Below are positions 18,019 through 27,646 of a DNA stretch of 38,842 nt, in pieces. The stretch's first letter is position 1. Each line of letters begins with the position of its first letter. The translations under genes were made by a program, and so were the position numbers. The stretch covers positions 1 to 38,842 of the forward strand of contig NZ_JAFAUS010000151.1 of NCBI RefSeq assembly GCF_019243155.1, given 5' to 3'. The DNA is from Mycobacterium sp. (GTDB taxonomy: Bacteria > Actinomycetota > Actinomycetes > Mycobacteriales > Mycobacteriaceae). The notes beneath the pieces are model-generated. The model saw only the letters and a list, made by a program, of their open reading frames with translations, was not told where the DNA came from and did not search any database.

Positions 18019-19425
18019 ATGCGGATCGCGCACCACCTCAGTGAGCTGATTGGCGGCACGCCGCTGGTTCGGCTGAATTCCGTTGTCCCCGACGGCGCCG
18101 GCATCGTTGCGGCCAAGGTCGAATACCTCAATCCCGGTGGCAGCTCGAAGGACCGGATCGCGGTGCGGATGATCGACGCCGCCGAAGCCGCCGGGCTCCT
18201 CAAGCCGGGCGGCACCATCGTCGAACCGACATCCGGTAACACCGGCGTCGGGCTCGCGCTGGTGGCGCAGCAGCGTGGGTACCGGTGCGTCTTCGTCTGC
18301 CCCGACAAAGTCGGCGAGGACAAGCGCAACGTCCTGCTCGCCTACGGCGCCGAGGTGGTGGTCTGTCCGACTGCGGTGCCGCCCGAGCACCCCGACAGCT
18401 ACTACAGCGTCTCCGATCGGCTGACCGCCGAGATCGACGGCGCCTGGAAACCGGACCAGTACGCCAACCCCGAAGGGCCGGCGAGCCACTTCGCGACGAC
18501 CGGACCCGAGATCTGGGCCGACACCGACGGGAAGGTCACCCACTTCGTCGCCGGCATCGGCACGGGCGGAACGATCACGGGCGCTGGCCGCTTCCTCAAA
18601 GAGGTTTCCAACGGCGCGGTGCGCGTCATCGGCGCCGACCCCGAGGGATCGGTGTACTCGGGCGGTACCGGCAGGCCCTATCTGGTCGAGGGCGTCGGAG
18701 AAGACTTCTGGCCGAAGGCTTATGACCCTACGGTGCCCGACGAGATCATCGCGGTGTCGGATTCCGACTCTTTCAACATGACCCGGCGGCTGGCCCGCGA
18801 GGAGGCGATGCTGGTCGGCGGGTCGTGCGGGATGGCGGTGGTCGCGGCGCTGAAGGTCGCCGAGGAGGCCGGACCCGACGCGGTGATCGTCGTGCTGCTG
18901 CCCGACGGCGGGCGCGGCTACATGGCCAAGATCTTTAATGACGCCTGGATGTCGTCATACGGGTTCCTGCGCAGTCGGCTCGACGGGTCGACCGAGCAGG
19001 CCACGGTCGGCGACGTGTTGCGCCGCAAGTCGGGCGAACTGCCCGACCTGGTGCACACCCACCCGTCCGAGACCGTGCGCGACGCGATCGGCATCCTGCG
19101 CGAGTACGGGGTCTCCCAGATGCCGGTCGTCGGCGCCGAGCCGCCGGTGATGGCCGGCGAGGTCGCGGGCAGCGTCTCCGAACGCGAACTGCTGTCGGCC
19201 GTTTTCGAGGGCCGGGCCAAATTGGCCGACGCCGTCTCGGAGCACATGAGCCCGCCGCTGCGGATGATCGGCGCGGGTGAGGTGGTCAGCGCGGCCGGCA
19301 AGGCGCTGCGCGACTGGGACGCGTTGATGGTGGTCGAGGAGGGCAAACCGGTGGGAGTGATCACGCGATATGACCTGTTGGGCTTCCTATCTGACGGGCC
19401 GCGCGCATCGACGGGACGCCGCTGA
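18019..19425 (+). CDS. cbs: Cystathionine beta-synthase Cbs
   Basis: 468 residues. The PLP-dependent catalytic domain (about 1-320) has the Schiff-base lysine Lys44 in NPGGSSKDR, the PLP phosphate loop GIGTGGTITGAG and EPTSGNTGVGLA. The C-terminal pair of CBS domains (about 335-460: VGDVLRR..., VSQMPVV, MSPPLRMIGAG, VVEEGKPVGVITRYDLLGFL) would bind an adenosyl ligand such as SAM. It condenses serine and homocysteine to cystathionine in reverse transsulfuration. It is almost identical in order and motifs to remembered M. tuberculosis Cbs, which is stabilised by SAM. metB follows after pra, so both transsulfuration directions are encoded within 3.4 kb. Confidence 0.96.
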   Translation: MRIAHHLSELIGGTPLVRLNSVVPDGAGIVAAKVEYLNPGGSSKDRIAVRMIDAAEAAGLLKPGGTIVEPTSGNTGVGLALVAQQRGYRCVFVCPDKVGEDKRNVLLAYGAEVVVCPTAVPPEHPDSYYSVSDRLTAEIDGAWKPDQYANPEGPASHFATTGPEIWADTDGKVTHFVAGIGTGGTITGAGRFLKEVSNGAVRVIGADPEGSVYSGGTGRPYLVEGVGEDFWPKAYDPTVPDEIIAVSDSDSFNMTRRLAREEAMLVGGSCGMAVVAALKVAEEAGPDAVIVVLLPDGGRGYMAKIFNDAWMSSYGFLRSRLDGSTEQATVGDVLRRKSGELPDLVHTHPSETVRDAIGILREYGVSQMPVVGAEPPVMAGEVAGSVSERELLSAVFEGRAKLADAVSEHMSPPLRMIGAGEVVSAAGKALRDWDALMVVEEGKPVGVITRYDLLGFLSDGPRASTGRR

Positions 19426-19453
19426 CGCAGTCGGCGCTCAGGTACTGTAAATC

Positions 19454-19480
19454 GGCTAGTACAGCTAGATGTTCAGCTAG
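19454..19480 (+). promoter_or_regulatory. Triple GCTAG repeat upstream of pra
   Basis: GGCTAG at 19454, AGCTAG at 19463 and AGCTAG at 19475 lie in the 77-base gap before pra, spaced 9 and 12 bases apart. Repeated half-sites next to a start codon suggest a regulator site or overlapping -10 elements. No regulator can be named. Confidence 0.35.
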
Positions 19481-19502
19481 TTCGAGCAGTGGAAGGTTGC
19501 AT

Positions 19503-20222
19503 ATGACCGATCAACCGCCGCCCGGCGGCGCTTACTCGCCACCTCCGCAGACCCCCGGGCATGAGCCGCCCCCTGCCGGGCAGGAGACCCCGCCGCCTCC
19601 CGCCGGCGCTTCCTATCCGCCGCCACCGCCGCCACCGCCACCGCCGCCGGGCGGGGCCTATCCTCCGCCGCCGCCCCCGTCGGGCGGGTACGCGCCGCCG
19701 CCCCCGGGGCCGGCGATCCGCACCCTGCCGACGCAGGACTACACGCCGTGGCTGACCCGGCTGCTGGCCTTCATCATCGACATCCTCCCGTACGCCGTCG
19801 TGCACGGGATCGGCACCGGAATCCTGCTTGCCACGCAACAGACTTCGTGCGTCACCGACATCACGCAGTACGCCGTCAACCAGTACTGCGCCACCCAGAA
19901 CTCGACGCTGGGCGTGATCGCGCAGTGGTTGGCGTCGGTGGTCGGGCTGTTCTATCTGATCTGGAACTACGGCTACCGCCAGGGCACCACCGGCTCGAGC
20001 GTCGGCAAATCGGTGATGAAGTTCAAGGTCGTCAGCGAGGTCACCGGTCAGCCCATCGGTTTCGGAATGTCCGTCGTGCGTTCCCTCGCACACTTCATCG
20101 ACGCGATCATCTGCTTCATCGGTTTCCTTTTCCCGCTGTGGGATTCCAAACGTCAGACGCTGGCGGACAAGATCATGACGACGGTCTGCCTGCCCGACGA
20201 CGGGGAACGGCAACCGAGTTAG
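19503..20222 (+). CDS. pra: Proline-rich antigen Pra homologue (RDD-family membrane protein)
   Basis: 239 residues. The first ~80 are almost entirely Pro, Gly, Ala and Tyr (PPPPPPPPPPGGAYPPPPPP-like runs). After TLPTQDYTPWLTRLLAFIIDILPYAVVHGIGTG comes an RDD domain: Arg and Asp in the first helix (TRLLAFIID), a middle helix (LASVVGLFYLIWNYGYRQGTTGSSVGKSVM) and a third (SLAHFIDAIICFIGFLFPLW). Pra is a known mycobacterial antigen of unknown function. ATG 19503 has GGAAGG 9-14 bases upstream; a TTG two codons earlier is less likely. The CCG/CCA codon run (about 19619-19649) is slippage-prone. Confidence 0.9.
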   Translation: MTDQPPPGGAYSPPPQTPGHEPPPAGQETPPPPAGASYPPPPPPPPPPPGGAYPPPPPPSGGYAPPPPGPAIRTLPTQDYTPWLTRLLAFIIDILPYAVVHGIGTGILLATQQTSCVTDITQYAVNQYCATQNSTLGVIAQWLASVVGLFYLIWNYGYRQGTTGSSVGKSVMKFKVVSEVTGQPIGFGMSVVRSLAHFIDAIICFIGFLFPLWDSKRQTLADKIMTTVCLPDDGERQPS

Positions 20223-20238
20223 CGGCCGGGGTGTCGTT

Positions 20239-20244
20239 TAGGCT
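20239..20244 (+). promoter_or_regulatory. -10 box (TAGGCT) of leaderless metB promoter
   Basis: TAGGCT ends 8 bases before the metB ATG at 20253, matching TANNNT at leaderless spacing, so metB can be transcribed independently of pra. Confidence 0.5.
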
Positions 20245-20252
20245 GATCGTCG

Positions 20253-21425
20253 ATGAGCGACGACCGTAACGGACCACACGAGTTCACCGGACTAGCCACC
20301 AAAGCGATCCACGCCGGTTATCGGCCGGATCCGGCGACCGGCGCGGTCAACGCCCCGATCTACGCCAGCAGCACCTTCGCCCAGGACGGTGTGGGCGGCC
20401 TGCGCGGCGGTTTCGAATACGCGCGCACCGGCAACCCCACGCGCGCCGCGCTGGAGGCAGTGCTGGCGGTGATCGAAGAGGGCTCCTACGGGCGGGCTTT
20501 CAGTTCGGGGATGGCCGCCAGCGACTGCGCCCTGCGGGCGATGCTGCGGCCCGGCGATCACGTGGTCATTCCGAACGACGCGTACGGCGGCACGTTCCGG
20601 TTGATCGACAAGGTGTTCACGCAGTGGAACGTCGGCTATACGCCGGTGGCGCTGACCGATCCGGACGCCGTCGCCGCCGCGATCACGCCGCAAACCCGGC
20701 TGATCTGGGTGGAGACACCGACAAATCCGCTGCTGTCCATCGCCGACATCGCGGCGCTGGCCGAACTGGGCAAACGAAACTCGGTAAAGGTGTTGGTGGA
20801 CAACACGTTTGCCTCGCCCGCGCTACAGCAACCGCTGACGTTGGGTGCCGACGTCGTGCTGCACTCGACGACGAAATACGTTGGCGGCCATTCGGATCTG
20901 GTGGGTGGGGCGTTGATCACCAACGACCAGGAGCTGGACGAAGCGTTCGCCTTCCTGCAGAACGGAGCGGGTGCGGTGCCCGGACCGTTCGATGCCTACC
21001 TGACCATGCGCGGCGTGAAGACCTTGGTGCTGCGTATGCAGCGACACAGCGAAAACGCTTCGGCCGTAGCGGAATTCCTTGCCGAGCATCCCGCGGTCGG
21101 CACCGTGCTGTACCCGGGTCTGCCCAGCCATCCCGGTCACGAGGTCGCGGCACGACAGATGCGCGGCTTCGGCGGCATGGTTTCGGTGCGCATGCGTGCA
21201 GGCCGCCAAGCCGCCCGCGATCTGTGCGCCCGCACCAAGGTTTTCATCCTGGCCGAATCGCTGGGCGGGGTCGAGTCGTTGATCGAGCACCCCAGCGCGA
21301 TGACGCACGCGTCGACTGCCGGGTCGCAATTGGAAGTGCCCGACGATCTGGTGCGACTGTCGGTCGGCATCGAAGACGTGGCCGACCTGTTGGGCGATCT
21401 CGAACAGGCTCTCGAGCAGGCTTAG
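20253..21425 (+). CDS. metB: Cystathionine gamma-synthase MetB
   Basis: 390 residues, Cys/Met-metabolism PLP enzyme. Key features are EYARTGNPTR (PLP phosphate binding from the neighbouring subunit), SSGMAAS, VDNTFASP, Lys208 in HSTTKYVGGHSD (Schiff base) and ESLGGVESLIEHP. It joins an activated homoserine ester to cysteine to give cystathionine; cystathionine gamma-lyase activity cannot be excluded, because motifs do not fully separate the two. Convergent with greA, with 12 bases between the stops and no obvious hairpin terminator. Confidence 0.93.
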   Translation: MSDDRNGPHEFTGLATKAIHAGYRPDPATGAVNAPIYASSTFAQDGVGGLRGGFEYARTGNPTRAALEAVLAVIEEGSYGRAFSSGMAASDCALRAMLRPGDHVVIPNDAYGGTFRLIDKVFTQWNVGYTPVALTDPDAVAAAITPQTRLIWVETPTNPLLSIADIAALAELGKRNSVKVLVDNTFASPALQQPLTLGADVVLHSTTKYVGGHSDLVGGALITNDQELDEAFAFLQNGAGAVPGPFDAYLTMRGVKTLVLRMQRHSENASAVAEFLAEHPAVGTVLYPGLPSHPGHEVAARQMRGFGGMVSVRMRAGRQAARDLCARTKVFILAESLGGVESLIEHPSAMTHASTAGSQLEVPDDLVRLSVGIEDVADLLGDLEQALEQA

Positions 21426-21437
21426 TGCCCGCCGCGA

Positions 21438-21932
21438 CTACTCGTGGTAGGGCTCCGCGCTGACCAGCGTGACCTGAACGGTGTTGCCGTTCGGCACGGT
21501 GTAGCTGCGGGTCTCGCCCTCCTTGGCGTCGATCAGGGCGCCGCCGAGCGGTGAGTTCGGCGAGTACACCTCGAGCTTGCCGTCCTTGACGCCCTCCTGG
21601 CGGGTGGCGATCAGAAAGGTCTCGGTGTCGGACTTGTCGCCGTCGTAGTAGACCTTCACGACCGACCCGGGCAGCGCGATGCCCGACTGCTTGGGCGCCT
21701 CGCCGACCTTGGCGTTGTTGAGCAGGTCCTGCAGCTGGCGAATGCGGGCCTCCTGCTGGCCCTGCTCTTCGCGGGCGGCGTGGTAGCCCCCGTTCTCGCG
21801 CAGGTCGCCCTCCTCGCGGCGATCGTTGATCTCCGCGGCGATGACGGGACGGTTCGAGATCAACTGATCGAGCTCAGCCTTGAGCCGGTCATGTGATTCC
21901 TGGGTCAGCCAGGTCACTTGAGTGTCCGTCAT
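21438..21932 (-). CDS. greA: Transcription elongation factor GreA
   Basis: 164 residues, the normal GreA size. The N-terminal coiled coil has [47 protein letters not shown] with the acidic tip that reaches the polymerase active site, and the C-terminal FKBP-like domain has ITP-like loop features ([23 protein letters not shown]). GreA stimulates RNA cleavage in backtracked RNA polymerase. A strong GAGGAG site precedes ATG 21932. The 224 bases upstream hold no clear gene; TAACAT on the minus strand (22096-22101) is a possible -10, which would give a leader of about 155 bases. Confidence 0.95.
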   Translation of the reverse strand: MTDTQVTWLTQESHDRLKAELDQLISNRPVIAAEINDRREEGDLRENGGYHAAREEQGQQEARIRQLQDLLNNAKVGEAPKQSGIALPGSVVKVYYDGDKSDTETFLIATRQEGVKDGKLEVYSPNSPLGGALIDAKEGETRSYTVPNGNTVQVTLVSAEPYHE

Positions 21933-22095
21933 CTCGTCGTGCTCCTCATGTTGTCGTGTCGCGTAACCACGTAAGTCCTGTTAAGCCCCGCCGCCGGGAA
22001 TGTCCGGGCCTCTCCCCGATGTGCTGCCCCGCCGCTTGCGCTCACGGCCTTTAATGCAGCAATACACGGTCCCGCCTGGAACCGTGCATTTACCC

Positions 22096-22101
22096 ATGTT
22101 A
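22096..22101 (-). promoter_or_regulatory. Possible -10 box (TAACAT) for greA
   Basis: Minus-strand TAACAT fits TANNNT and lies in the AT-richer part of the gap between greA and the DUF4307-like gene. No recognisable -35. A leader of about 155 bases would result. Weak call. Confidence 0.3.
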
Positions 22102-22156
22102 CCACTGCGCAAACAGTTGATGACTCCATAATTGGCAGTTCTGCCGGGCGACGCGG

Positions 22157-22591
22157 TCACGACGGACGCAGGTAGGCGGGTACATCGGTGCCGCAACCGT
22201 AGATATCGCCCATCACCGGCGGCTGCGAAGATTTAACCGTCGTCGTCACCTGCACCGTCGCCGCCTGCGATGCCGGGACCAGCAGTTCTCTCCTGCCGGT
22301 CTCGCTGCCGTCCTTCGCCCGAACCCGCACGATGCAGTCCACCGGCCGCGACGGATCGGATCGCGTCACGCTGATGGTTATCGCCGCCGTCTGGTCATCG
22401 ATCACTCGATAGCCGGCCAGCGACCCCTTGACGTCGCTGGTCCCGAGCCGGTGATAGCCGACCACGGCGATGACGACGCCCGCCGCGATAACCAGCACGC
22501 CGAGCGCGATGGCCACCCGTTGGCGGGACGCGCGCGACAATCGCGAGCGGCCGTAACGGGCCTCGGGACGCGGGGTGGGGGTATCGGTCAT
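22157..22591 (-). CDS. DUF4307-like membrane protein, Rv1081c homologue
   Basis: 144 residues: a charged N-terminus ([18 protein letters not shown]), one transmembrane helix ([21 protein letters not shown], about 26-46), and an exported domain with strands such as [25 protein letters not shown] and a C-terminal [15 protein letters not shown]. Two cysteines in the external part could form a disulfide. This is the layout of actinobacterial DUF4307 proteins, usually next to mca as here (divergent, 113 bases apart). Function unknown; the link to mycothiol biology rests on neighbourhood only. Confidence 0.8.
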   Translation of the reverse strand: MTDTPTPRPEARYGRSRLSRASRQRVAIALGVLVIAAGVVIAVVGYHRLGTSDVKGSLAGYRVIDDQTAAITISVTRSDPSRPVDCIVRVRAKDGSETGRRELLVPASQAATVQVTTTVKSSQPPVMGDIYGCGTDVPAYLRPS

Positions 22592-22704
22592 GCCTGGGTA
22601 TGCCTGGACTCATGCGGCCGTACACCGGCCGACAGCGTGCAACGATCTTAAGAACTGGAATTATAGATTCAGACCGGGCGACCAGCAGACCGACAAGGGG
22701 ATAC

Positions 22705-23577
22705 GTGAGCGAACTGCGGTTGATGGCGGTGCACGCCCATCCCGACGACGAATCCAGCAAGGGCGCGGCCACCCTCGCCCGGTACGCCGATGAGGGCCAC
22801 CGGGTGCTGGTGGTCACCTTGACCGGCGGTGAGCGCGGCGACATCCTCAACCCGGCGATGGACCTGCCCGACGTGCGCGAGCACATCGCCGAGATCCGCC
22901 GCGACGAGATGGCCAAGGCGGCCGAGATCCTCGGCGTAGAACACACCTGGCTCGGCTTCATCGACTCCGGCCTGCCCACCGGCGACCCGCCGCCCCCGCT
23001 GCCCGAGGACTGCTTCGCGCTGGTGCCGCTGGAGATCTCGGCCGAGGCGCTGGTGCGCGTGGTCCGCGAATTCCGCCCGCACGTGATGACCACCTACGAC
23101 GAGAGCGGTGGCTATCCGCATCCCGATCACATTCGCTGCCATCAGGTTTCGGTCGCGGCCTTCGAGGCGGCCGCGGACTACGCCCGCTACCCGGACGCCG
23201 GCGATCCGTGGAGTGTGTCCAAGCTGTACTACAACCACGGCTTCCTGCGGGAGCGGATGCAGTTGCTGCACGATGAGGCCGTCAAACACGGCCAAGAGCC
23301 GCCGTTCAAGAAGTGGCTCGAGCACTGGGACCCCAGCCATGACCCGTTCTCCCCGCGGGTGACGACGCGCGTCGAGTGCTCGGCGTATTTTGGGCAGCGC
23401 GACGATGCGCTGCGGGCCCACGCCACCCAGATCGACCCGAACCACGACTTCTTCGCCGCACCCATCGAGTGGCAGCAGCGGTTGTGGCCGACGGAGGAGT
23501 TCGAGCTGGCGCGCTCCCGCGTGCCGGTCCGGCTGCCCGAGGACGACCTGTTCACCGGAATCGAGAACGGCGCGTGA
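22705..23577 (+). CDS. mca: Mycothiol S-conjugate amidase Mca
   Basis: 290 residues, zinc-dependent LmbE/GlcNAc deacetylase family. Zinc ligands are visible as His12 and Asp15 in AHPDDE and His142 in PHPDH. Mca cleaves the amide bond of mycothiol S-conjugates, releasing a mercapturic acid for export, and is restricted to actinobacteria. Start: GTG 22705 with AAGGGG 5-10 bases upstream; the frame is open to 22600 but that part lacks homology to Mca. The stop overlaps the next start (GTGA at 23574), so it is coupled to the small membrane protein. Confidence 0.94.
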   Translation: MSELRLMAVHAHPDDESSKGAATLARYADEGHRVLVVTLTGGERGDILNPAMDLPDVREHIAEIRRDEMAKAAEILGVEHTWLGFIDSGLPTGDPPPPLPEDCFALVPLEISAEALVRVVREFRPHVMTTYDESGGYPHPDHIRCHQVSVAAFEAAADYARYPDAGDPWSVSKLYYNHGFLRERMQLLHDEAVKHGQEPPFKKWLEHWDPSHDPFSPRVTTRVECSAYFGQRDDALRAHATQIDPNHDFFAAPIEWQQRLWPTEEFELARSRVPVRLPEDDLFTGIENGA

Positions 23578-23897
23578 ATCACCTCCTCGTCGTCCAGGCC
23601 GCCGCATGGACCGGCTGGCAGGCCGACGGCTCGCCGCGCGTCACCGGACCGGACTTCGGCAAGGCCAGCCCGGTGGGGCTGGTGATCGTCGTATTGCTCT
23701 TGATCGCAACGTTATTCCTGCTGCGGTCGATGAACAAGCAACTGAAGAAGGTGCCGGATTCCTTCGACCCCAAGCACCCCGAGCCCGACCAGGCCGCCGA
23801 CGAGGGCACCGACGTGGTCGACGAAGGCCCCGGCACAACCCCGGACCAGAAGAACGGATCGGCGCGAGCCCCGGGACCCGGCGATGAGCCCGGCTGA
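23574..23897 (+). CDS. Small single-pass membrane protein, Rv1083 homologue
   Basis: 107 residues: a short N-terminal segment, one transmembrane helix ([20 protein letters not shown], about 36-55), then a basic stretch ([11 protein letters not shown]) and an acidic, Pro-rich C-terminus ([18 protein letters not shown]). The helix followed by positive charge suggests the tail is cytoplasmic. GTG start overlaps the mca stop by 4 bases; its 3' end overlaps the thioredoxin-domain gene by 14 bases. Such tight packing suggests the three proteins are made together. Function unknown. Confidence 0.85.
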   Translation: MNHLLVVQAAAWTGWQADGSPRVTGPDFGKASPVGLVIVVLLLIATLFLLRSMNKQLKKVPDSFDPKHPEPDQAADEGTDVVDEGPGTTPDQKNGSARAPGPGDEPG

Positions 23898-25911
23898 GCG
23901 GTCTTCGACCAACACCCTCGGGCTGGCCACCAGCCCGTACTTGCGCCAGCACGCCGACAATCCGGTGCATTGGCAGCAGTGGACCCCGCAGGCGCTGGCC
24001 GAGGCGGCCGCGCGCGACGTGCCGGTCCTGCTGTCCATCGGGTATGCCGCGTGCCACTGGTGCCACGTCATGGCCCACGAATCGTTCGAAGACGACGAGG
24101 TTGCCGCGGCGATGAACGCGGGATTCGTCTGCATCAAGGTCGACCGTGAGGAACGCCCGGACATCGACGCGGTGTACATGAACGCGACCGTCGCCCTCAC
24201 CGGACACGGCGGTTGGCCGATGACGTGTTTCCTGACGCCGGATGGGCGGCCGTTCTTCTGCGGCACCTACTACCCGAAAGACGCTTTCCTGCAACTGCTT
24301 TCCGCGGTCTCCGCCACCTGGCGGGAGCGCCGCGGCGAGGTGGAGGAGGCGTCCGACCACATCGCCGGCGAATTGCGGCAGATGACAGGGGGATTCGGCG
24401 GGGCACCCGGCGACGGGCCGGAGGTGGTGGCGGCGTTGTGCGACCACGCCGTCGCCTCGGTGCTGGCCGATCAGGACACGGTGCGCGGCGGATTCGGTGG
24501 TGCGCCGAAATTTCCGCCGTCGGCGATTCTCGAGGCGCTGCTGCGTAATCACGAGCGCACCGGGTCGGCGCAAGCGCTTCAGGCGGTGTCGCAGACCGGC
24601 AATGCGATGGCGCGCGGCGGCATCTACGACCAGCTTGCCGGCGGCTTCGCCCGGTACAGCGTCGACAACGCTTGGGTGGTACCGCATTTCGAGAAGATGT
24701 TGTACGACAACGCGCTGCTGCTGCGCGCGTACGCGCACTGGGCCCGCCGTACCGCGGATCCACTGGCGCGCCGGGTGGCCACCGCGACGGCCCGGTTCCT
24801 CCTCGACGATCTGGCAGACAGCGCCATGTTCGTCTCGTCGCTGGACGCGGACGCCGACGGTCGCGAAGGCTCCACCTACGTCTGGACGCCGCAGCAACTG
24901 ACCGAGGTGCTCGGCACCGACGACGGCCATTGGGCCGCAGGGGTTTTCGCAGTCACACAATCCGGCACGTTCGAGCACGGCAGCTCGGTGCTGCAGCTGC
25001 TCTCCGACCCCGACGATCCGCACCGCGCCGAACGCGTCCGCGCGACGCTGCTAGCCGCGCGGCGCGACCGCGTGCAGCCCGGGCGCGACGACAAAGTCGT
25101 CACATCCTGGAACGGTCTGGCGATCATCGCGTTGGCCGAGGCAGGCGTGGCGTTGGGGGAGCCCGAATTCATCGACGCCGCACGCCGCTGCGCGACCGCG
25201 CTGCTGGACTTGCACATCGTCGACGGCCGATTGCGGCGTGCCAGCCTGGGCGGGGTGGTCGGCGAGAGCGCGGCGATCCTGGAAGACCACGCCATGCTGG
25301 CCACCGGGCTGCTCGCGCTGTACCAGCTGACCGGCGACGCGGCCTGGCTGACGGCGGCGACCGACCTGCTCGACACCGCGCTCGCGCACTTCGCCGACCC
25401 GGAGCAGCAAGGCCGCTGGTTCGACACCGCCGACGATGCCGAACGGCTGATGCTGCGGCCGGCCGATCCGTTGGACGGGGCGACACCGTCGGGCGCGTCC
25501 TCGATCACCGAGGCGCTGCTGACCGCGGCGCACCTGGTCGACGGCGATCGCGCGGCGCGGTACCTGCGGGCCGCGACCGATTCGCTCGGCGCGCATTCGG
25601 TGCTGTTGGCGCGCGCGGCGCGGTCGGCCGGGCACTGGCTGGCCGTCGCCGAGGCCGCCGTGCGCGGGCCGCTGCAGATAGCGGTCGCCTGTGATCCGGC
25701 CGGGTCCGAGCTGCTGGCCGACGCGCGGCGGCTGGCGCCCGGGGGAGCGATCGTTGTCGGCGGCGAGAAGGATTCGTCGGTCCTGCTGGCCGCCCGGGAC
25801 CGGGTGGGCGGCGTTGATGCCGCCTACGTCTGCCGCGGGCAAACCTGCGACCTACCGGTCACGGCCGCATCGGATCTCGCCGCGGCCGTGGAACCCAGCC
25901 CTAGTGGGTGA
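23884..25911 (+). CDS. Thioredoxin-domain protein of the YyaL/SPATA20 family, Rv1084 homologue
   Basis: 675 residues. The N-terminal thioredoxin-like domain opens [18 protein letters not shown] and has a CHWC motif (Cys57-His-Trp-Cys60) in [18 protein letters not shown]. The remainder is an (alpha/alpha)6-barrel-like region with [17 protein letters not shown] and [13 protein letters not shown], family signatures shared with glycan-acting enzymes. Bacterial members have no settled function; a redox role next to mycothiol amidase is plausible but inferred. The end overlaps the convergent hemolysin-III-like gene by 11 bases. Confidence 0.88.
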   Translation: MSPAERSSTNTLGLATSPYLRQHADNPVHWQQWTPQALAEAAARDVPVLLSIGYAACHWCHVMAHESFEDDEVAAAMNAGFVCIKVDREERPDIDAVYMNATVALTGHGGWPMTCFLTPDGRPFFCGTYYPKDAFLQLLSAVSATWRERRGEVEEASDHIAGELRQMTGGFGGAPGDGPEVVAALCDHAVASVLADQDTVRGGFGGAPKFPPSAILEALLRNHERTGSAQALQAVSQTGNAMARGGIYDQLAGGFARYSVDNAWVVPHFEKMLYDNALLLRAYAHWARRTADPLARRVATATARFLLDDLADSAMFVSSLDADADGREGSTYVWTPQQLTEVLGTDDGHWAAGVFAVTQSGTFEHGSSVLQLLSDPDDPHRAERVRATLLAARRDRVQPGRDDKVVTSWNGLAIIALAEAGVALGEPEFIDAARRCATALLDLHIVDGRLRRASLGGVVGESAAILEDHAMLATGLLALYQLTGDAAWLTAATDLLDTALAHFADPEQQGRWFDTADDAERLMLRPADPLDGATPSGASSITEALLTAAHLVDGDRAARYLRAATDSLGAHSVLLARAARSAGHWLAVAEAAVRGPLQIAVACDPAGSELLADARRLAPGGAIVVGGEKDSSVLLAARDRVGGVDAAYVCRGQTCDLPVTAASDLAAAVEPSPSG

Positions 25912-26671
25912 GCCAGGCGTGGTCGCCCACGTAGAACACCGCGAACCACATGGCGATGTAGTGCAGGATCGCCGCGATCGCGGTAAAGGCGTGGAAGAAC
26001 TCGTGGTAGCCGAACGTCCTCGGCCAGGGGTCGGGCCAGCGCAGCCCGTAGAAGATGCCGCCGACGCTGTAGAAGACGCCTCCCACCGCCAGTAGCACCA
26101 TCGCGGCCACGCCGGCCTTGTGCAGGATCGTCGGGCAGTACCACACGGCCACCCATCCCAGCGCCAGATAGAGCGGCACCCCCAGCCAGCGCGGCGCCGA
26201 CGGCCAGCACACCTTGAGTAAGACGCCTGCCGCCGCACCACCCCACACGATCCACAGCACGATGACGCCGGTGTCCTGCGGCATGGCCAGGCGCGCGAAC
26301 GGTGTGTAGCTGCCGGCGATGAAAACGAAGATCATCGAATGGTCCAGGCGCTTCATCAGACTGCGGGCGCCGTCGGATTTCCAATGGACCCGGTGATAGG
26401 TGGCGCTGACGGCGAACATGGCCACCGTCGACGCGGCATAGATCAGCGTCGAATGACCGGCGCGCGGCGAGGAGGCGGCCCACGACACCGACACCAGGGT
26501 CGCCCCGGTGATGATCGCCAGCCACGCGGAGACGAAGTGGATCCACCCGCGCATCCGCGGCTTCGTCAGGACCTGTGCGGCCCGATCGACGAGCTGTTCA
26601 ACGGTGCTGCCTGGAACGATCGCCTCGGGTTCGGGCTCGGGATTGGTGGCCGTGCCGGTCTGGCTGCTCAT
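25901..26671 (-). CDS. Hemolysin III/PAQR-like membrane protein, Rv1085c homologue
   Basis: 256 residues with seven hydrophobic segments. Family signatures are [34 protein letters not shown], where the His and Asp belong to the proposed metal site, and [19 protein letters not shown] with the C-terminal His pair. Hemolysin III/YqfA proteins are related to eukaryotic adiponectin/progestin receptors; the bacterial role is unclear. Start: ATG 26671 with AGGAGA upstream. The open frame runs on to 27622, but that part is antisense to the prenyl synthase gene and is not credible. Confidence 0.88.
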   Translation of the reverse strand: MSSQTGTATNPEPEPEAIVPGSTVEQLVDRAAQVLTKPRMRGWIHFVSAWLAIITGATLVSVSWAASSPRAGHSTLIYAASTVAMFAVSATYHRVHWKSDGARSLMKRLDHSMIFVFIAGSYTPFARLAMPQDTGVIVLWIVWGGAAAGVLLKVCWPSAPRWLGVPLYLALGWVAVWYCPTILHKAGVAAMVLLAVGGVFYSVGGIFYGLRWPDPWPRTFGYHEFFHAFTAIAAILHYIAMWFAVFYVGDHAWLTH

Positions 26672-26828
26672 GTCTCCTGTTGCCTTCTCGCAAGGTCCGT
26701 AGAAAGGTCCATAGAAATTGCCAGGGTGTCTACTTGCGACCCACATTAGCCGCGGGTGGTCACGGGACAATGTCGGAATTCCAGTGAGATCGACCGGAAT
26801 CTCGGCCGGAATCCGGCGCTCGTCACAG

Positions 26829-26834
26829 TAGGCT
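26829..26834 (+). promoter_or_regulatory. -10 box (TAGGCT) of leaderless prenyl synthase promoter
   Basis: TAGGCT ends 8 bases before the GTG start at 26843, matching TANNNT at leaderless spacing. Confidence 0.5.
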
Positions 26835-26842
26835 GAATCTTC

Positions 26843-27631
26843 GTGGAAGTTATCCCGCCGCGCCTCAAAGAGCCGCTCTATCGCGTCTACGAGCTGCGGC
26901 TGCGGCAGGGTCTTTCCTCCTCGAAATCGGAACTTCCCCGCCACATCGCGGTGCTGTGCGACGGCAACCGGCGCTGGGCGCGCGACGCCGGCTACCACGA
27001 CGTCAGCTACGGCTACCGCATGGGCGCCGCCAAGATCGCCGAGCTGCTGCGGTGGTGCCAGGAAGCCGGCATCGAGATGACGACCGTCTATCTGCTGTCC
27101 ACCGAGAACCTGCAGCGCGATCCGCACGAGCTCGCGGGACTCATCGAGATCATCACCGACGTCGTCGAGGAGATCTGCGCGCCGGCGAATCGCTGGAGCG
27201 TGCGTACCGTCGGCGATCTCGAGCTGCTCGGCGAGGAGCCGGCGCGGCGGTTGCGCGACGCCGTGGAATCCACGCCGGTGTCGGCGCCCTTCCACGTCAA
27301 CGTGGCGGTCGGCTACGGTGGCCGCCGCGAGATCGTCGACGCGGTGCGCGCACTGTTGGGCAAAGAACTGGCCAACGGCGCGTCCGCCGAGGCGCTGATC
27401 GACGCGGTGACCGTCGACGGCATCTCCGAAAACCTCTACACCTCTGGGCAGCCCGATCCCGACCTGGTGATCCGGACGTCGGGGGAGCAACGCCTGTCCG
27501 GGTTCCTGCTGTGGCAGAGCGCGTATTCGGAGATGTGGTTCACGGAGGCGCACTGGCCCGCGTTCCGACGCGTCGACTTCCTGCGCGCGCTGCGTGACTA
27601 CACCCAGCGCCACCGCCGACACGGCAAGTAG
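26843..27631 (+). CDS. Short-chain Z-isoprenyl diphosphate synthase (Z,E-farnesyl-PP synthase), Rv1086 homologue
   Basis: 262 residues, cis-prenyltransferase (UppS-like) fold. Catalytic Asp40 is in [12 protein letters not shown]; further signatures are [35 protein letters not shown], and [27 protein letters not shown] with the diphosphate-binding Arg residues. The match to M. tuberculosis Rv1086, shown to make omega,E,Z-farnesyl diphosphate for decaprenyl phosphate synthesis, is very close along the whole length. That lipid carries sugars for arabinogalactan and peptidoglycan. Start: GTG 26843, supported by the leaderless -10 box. Confidence 0.94.
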   Translation: MEVIPPRLKEPLYRVYELRLRQGLSSSKSELPRHIAVLCDGNRRWARDAGYHDVSYGYRMGAAKIAELLRWCQEAGIEMTTVYLLSTENLQRDPHELAGLIEIITDVVEEICAPANRWSVRTVGDLELLGEEPARRLRDAVESTPVSAPFHVNVAVGYGGRREIVDAVRALLGKELANGASAEALIDAVTVDGISENLYTSGQPDPDLVIRTSGEQRLSGFLLWQSAYSEMWFTEAHWPAFRRVDFLRALRDYTQRHRRHGK

Positions 27632-27646
27632 TGCAAAACTAAGTCC

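Noticed and set aside
21981..22196. 71-codon minus-strand ORF between greA and the DUF4307-like gene
   Set aside because: Start lies inside the upstream gene, no ribosome site, composition unlike a folded protein. The stretch is better read as the greA leader.
26672..27622. N-terminal extension of the hemolysin-III-like protein to 573 residues
   Set aside because: The extension is antisense to the prenyl synthase gene. ATG 26671 has a good AGGAGA site and begins the conserved protein.
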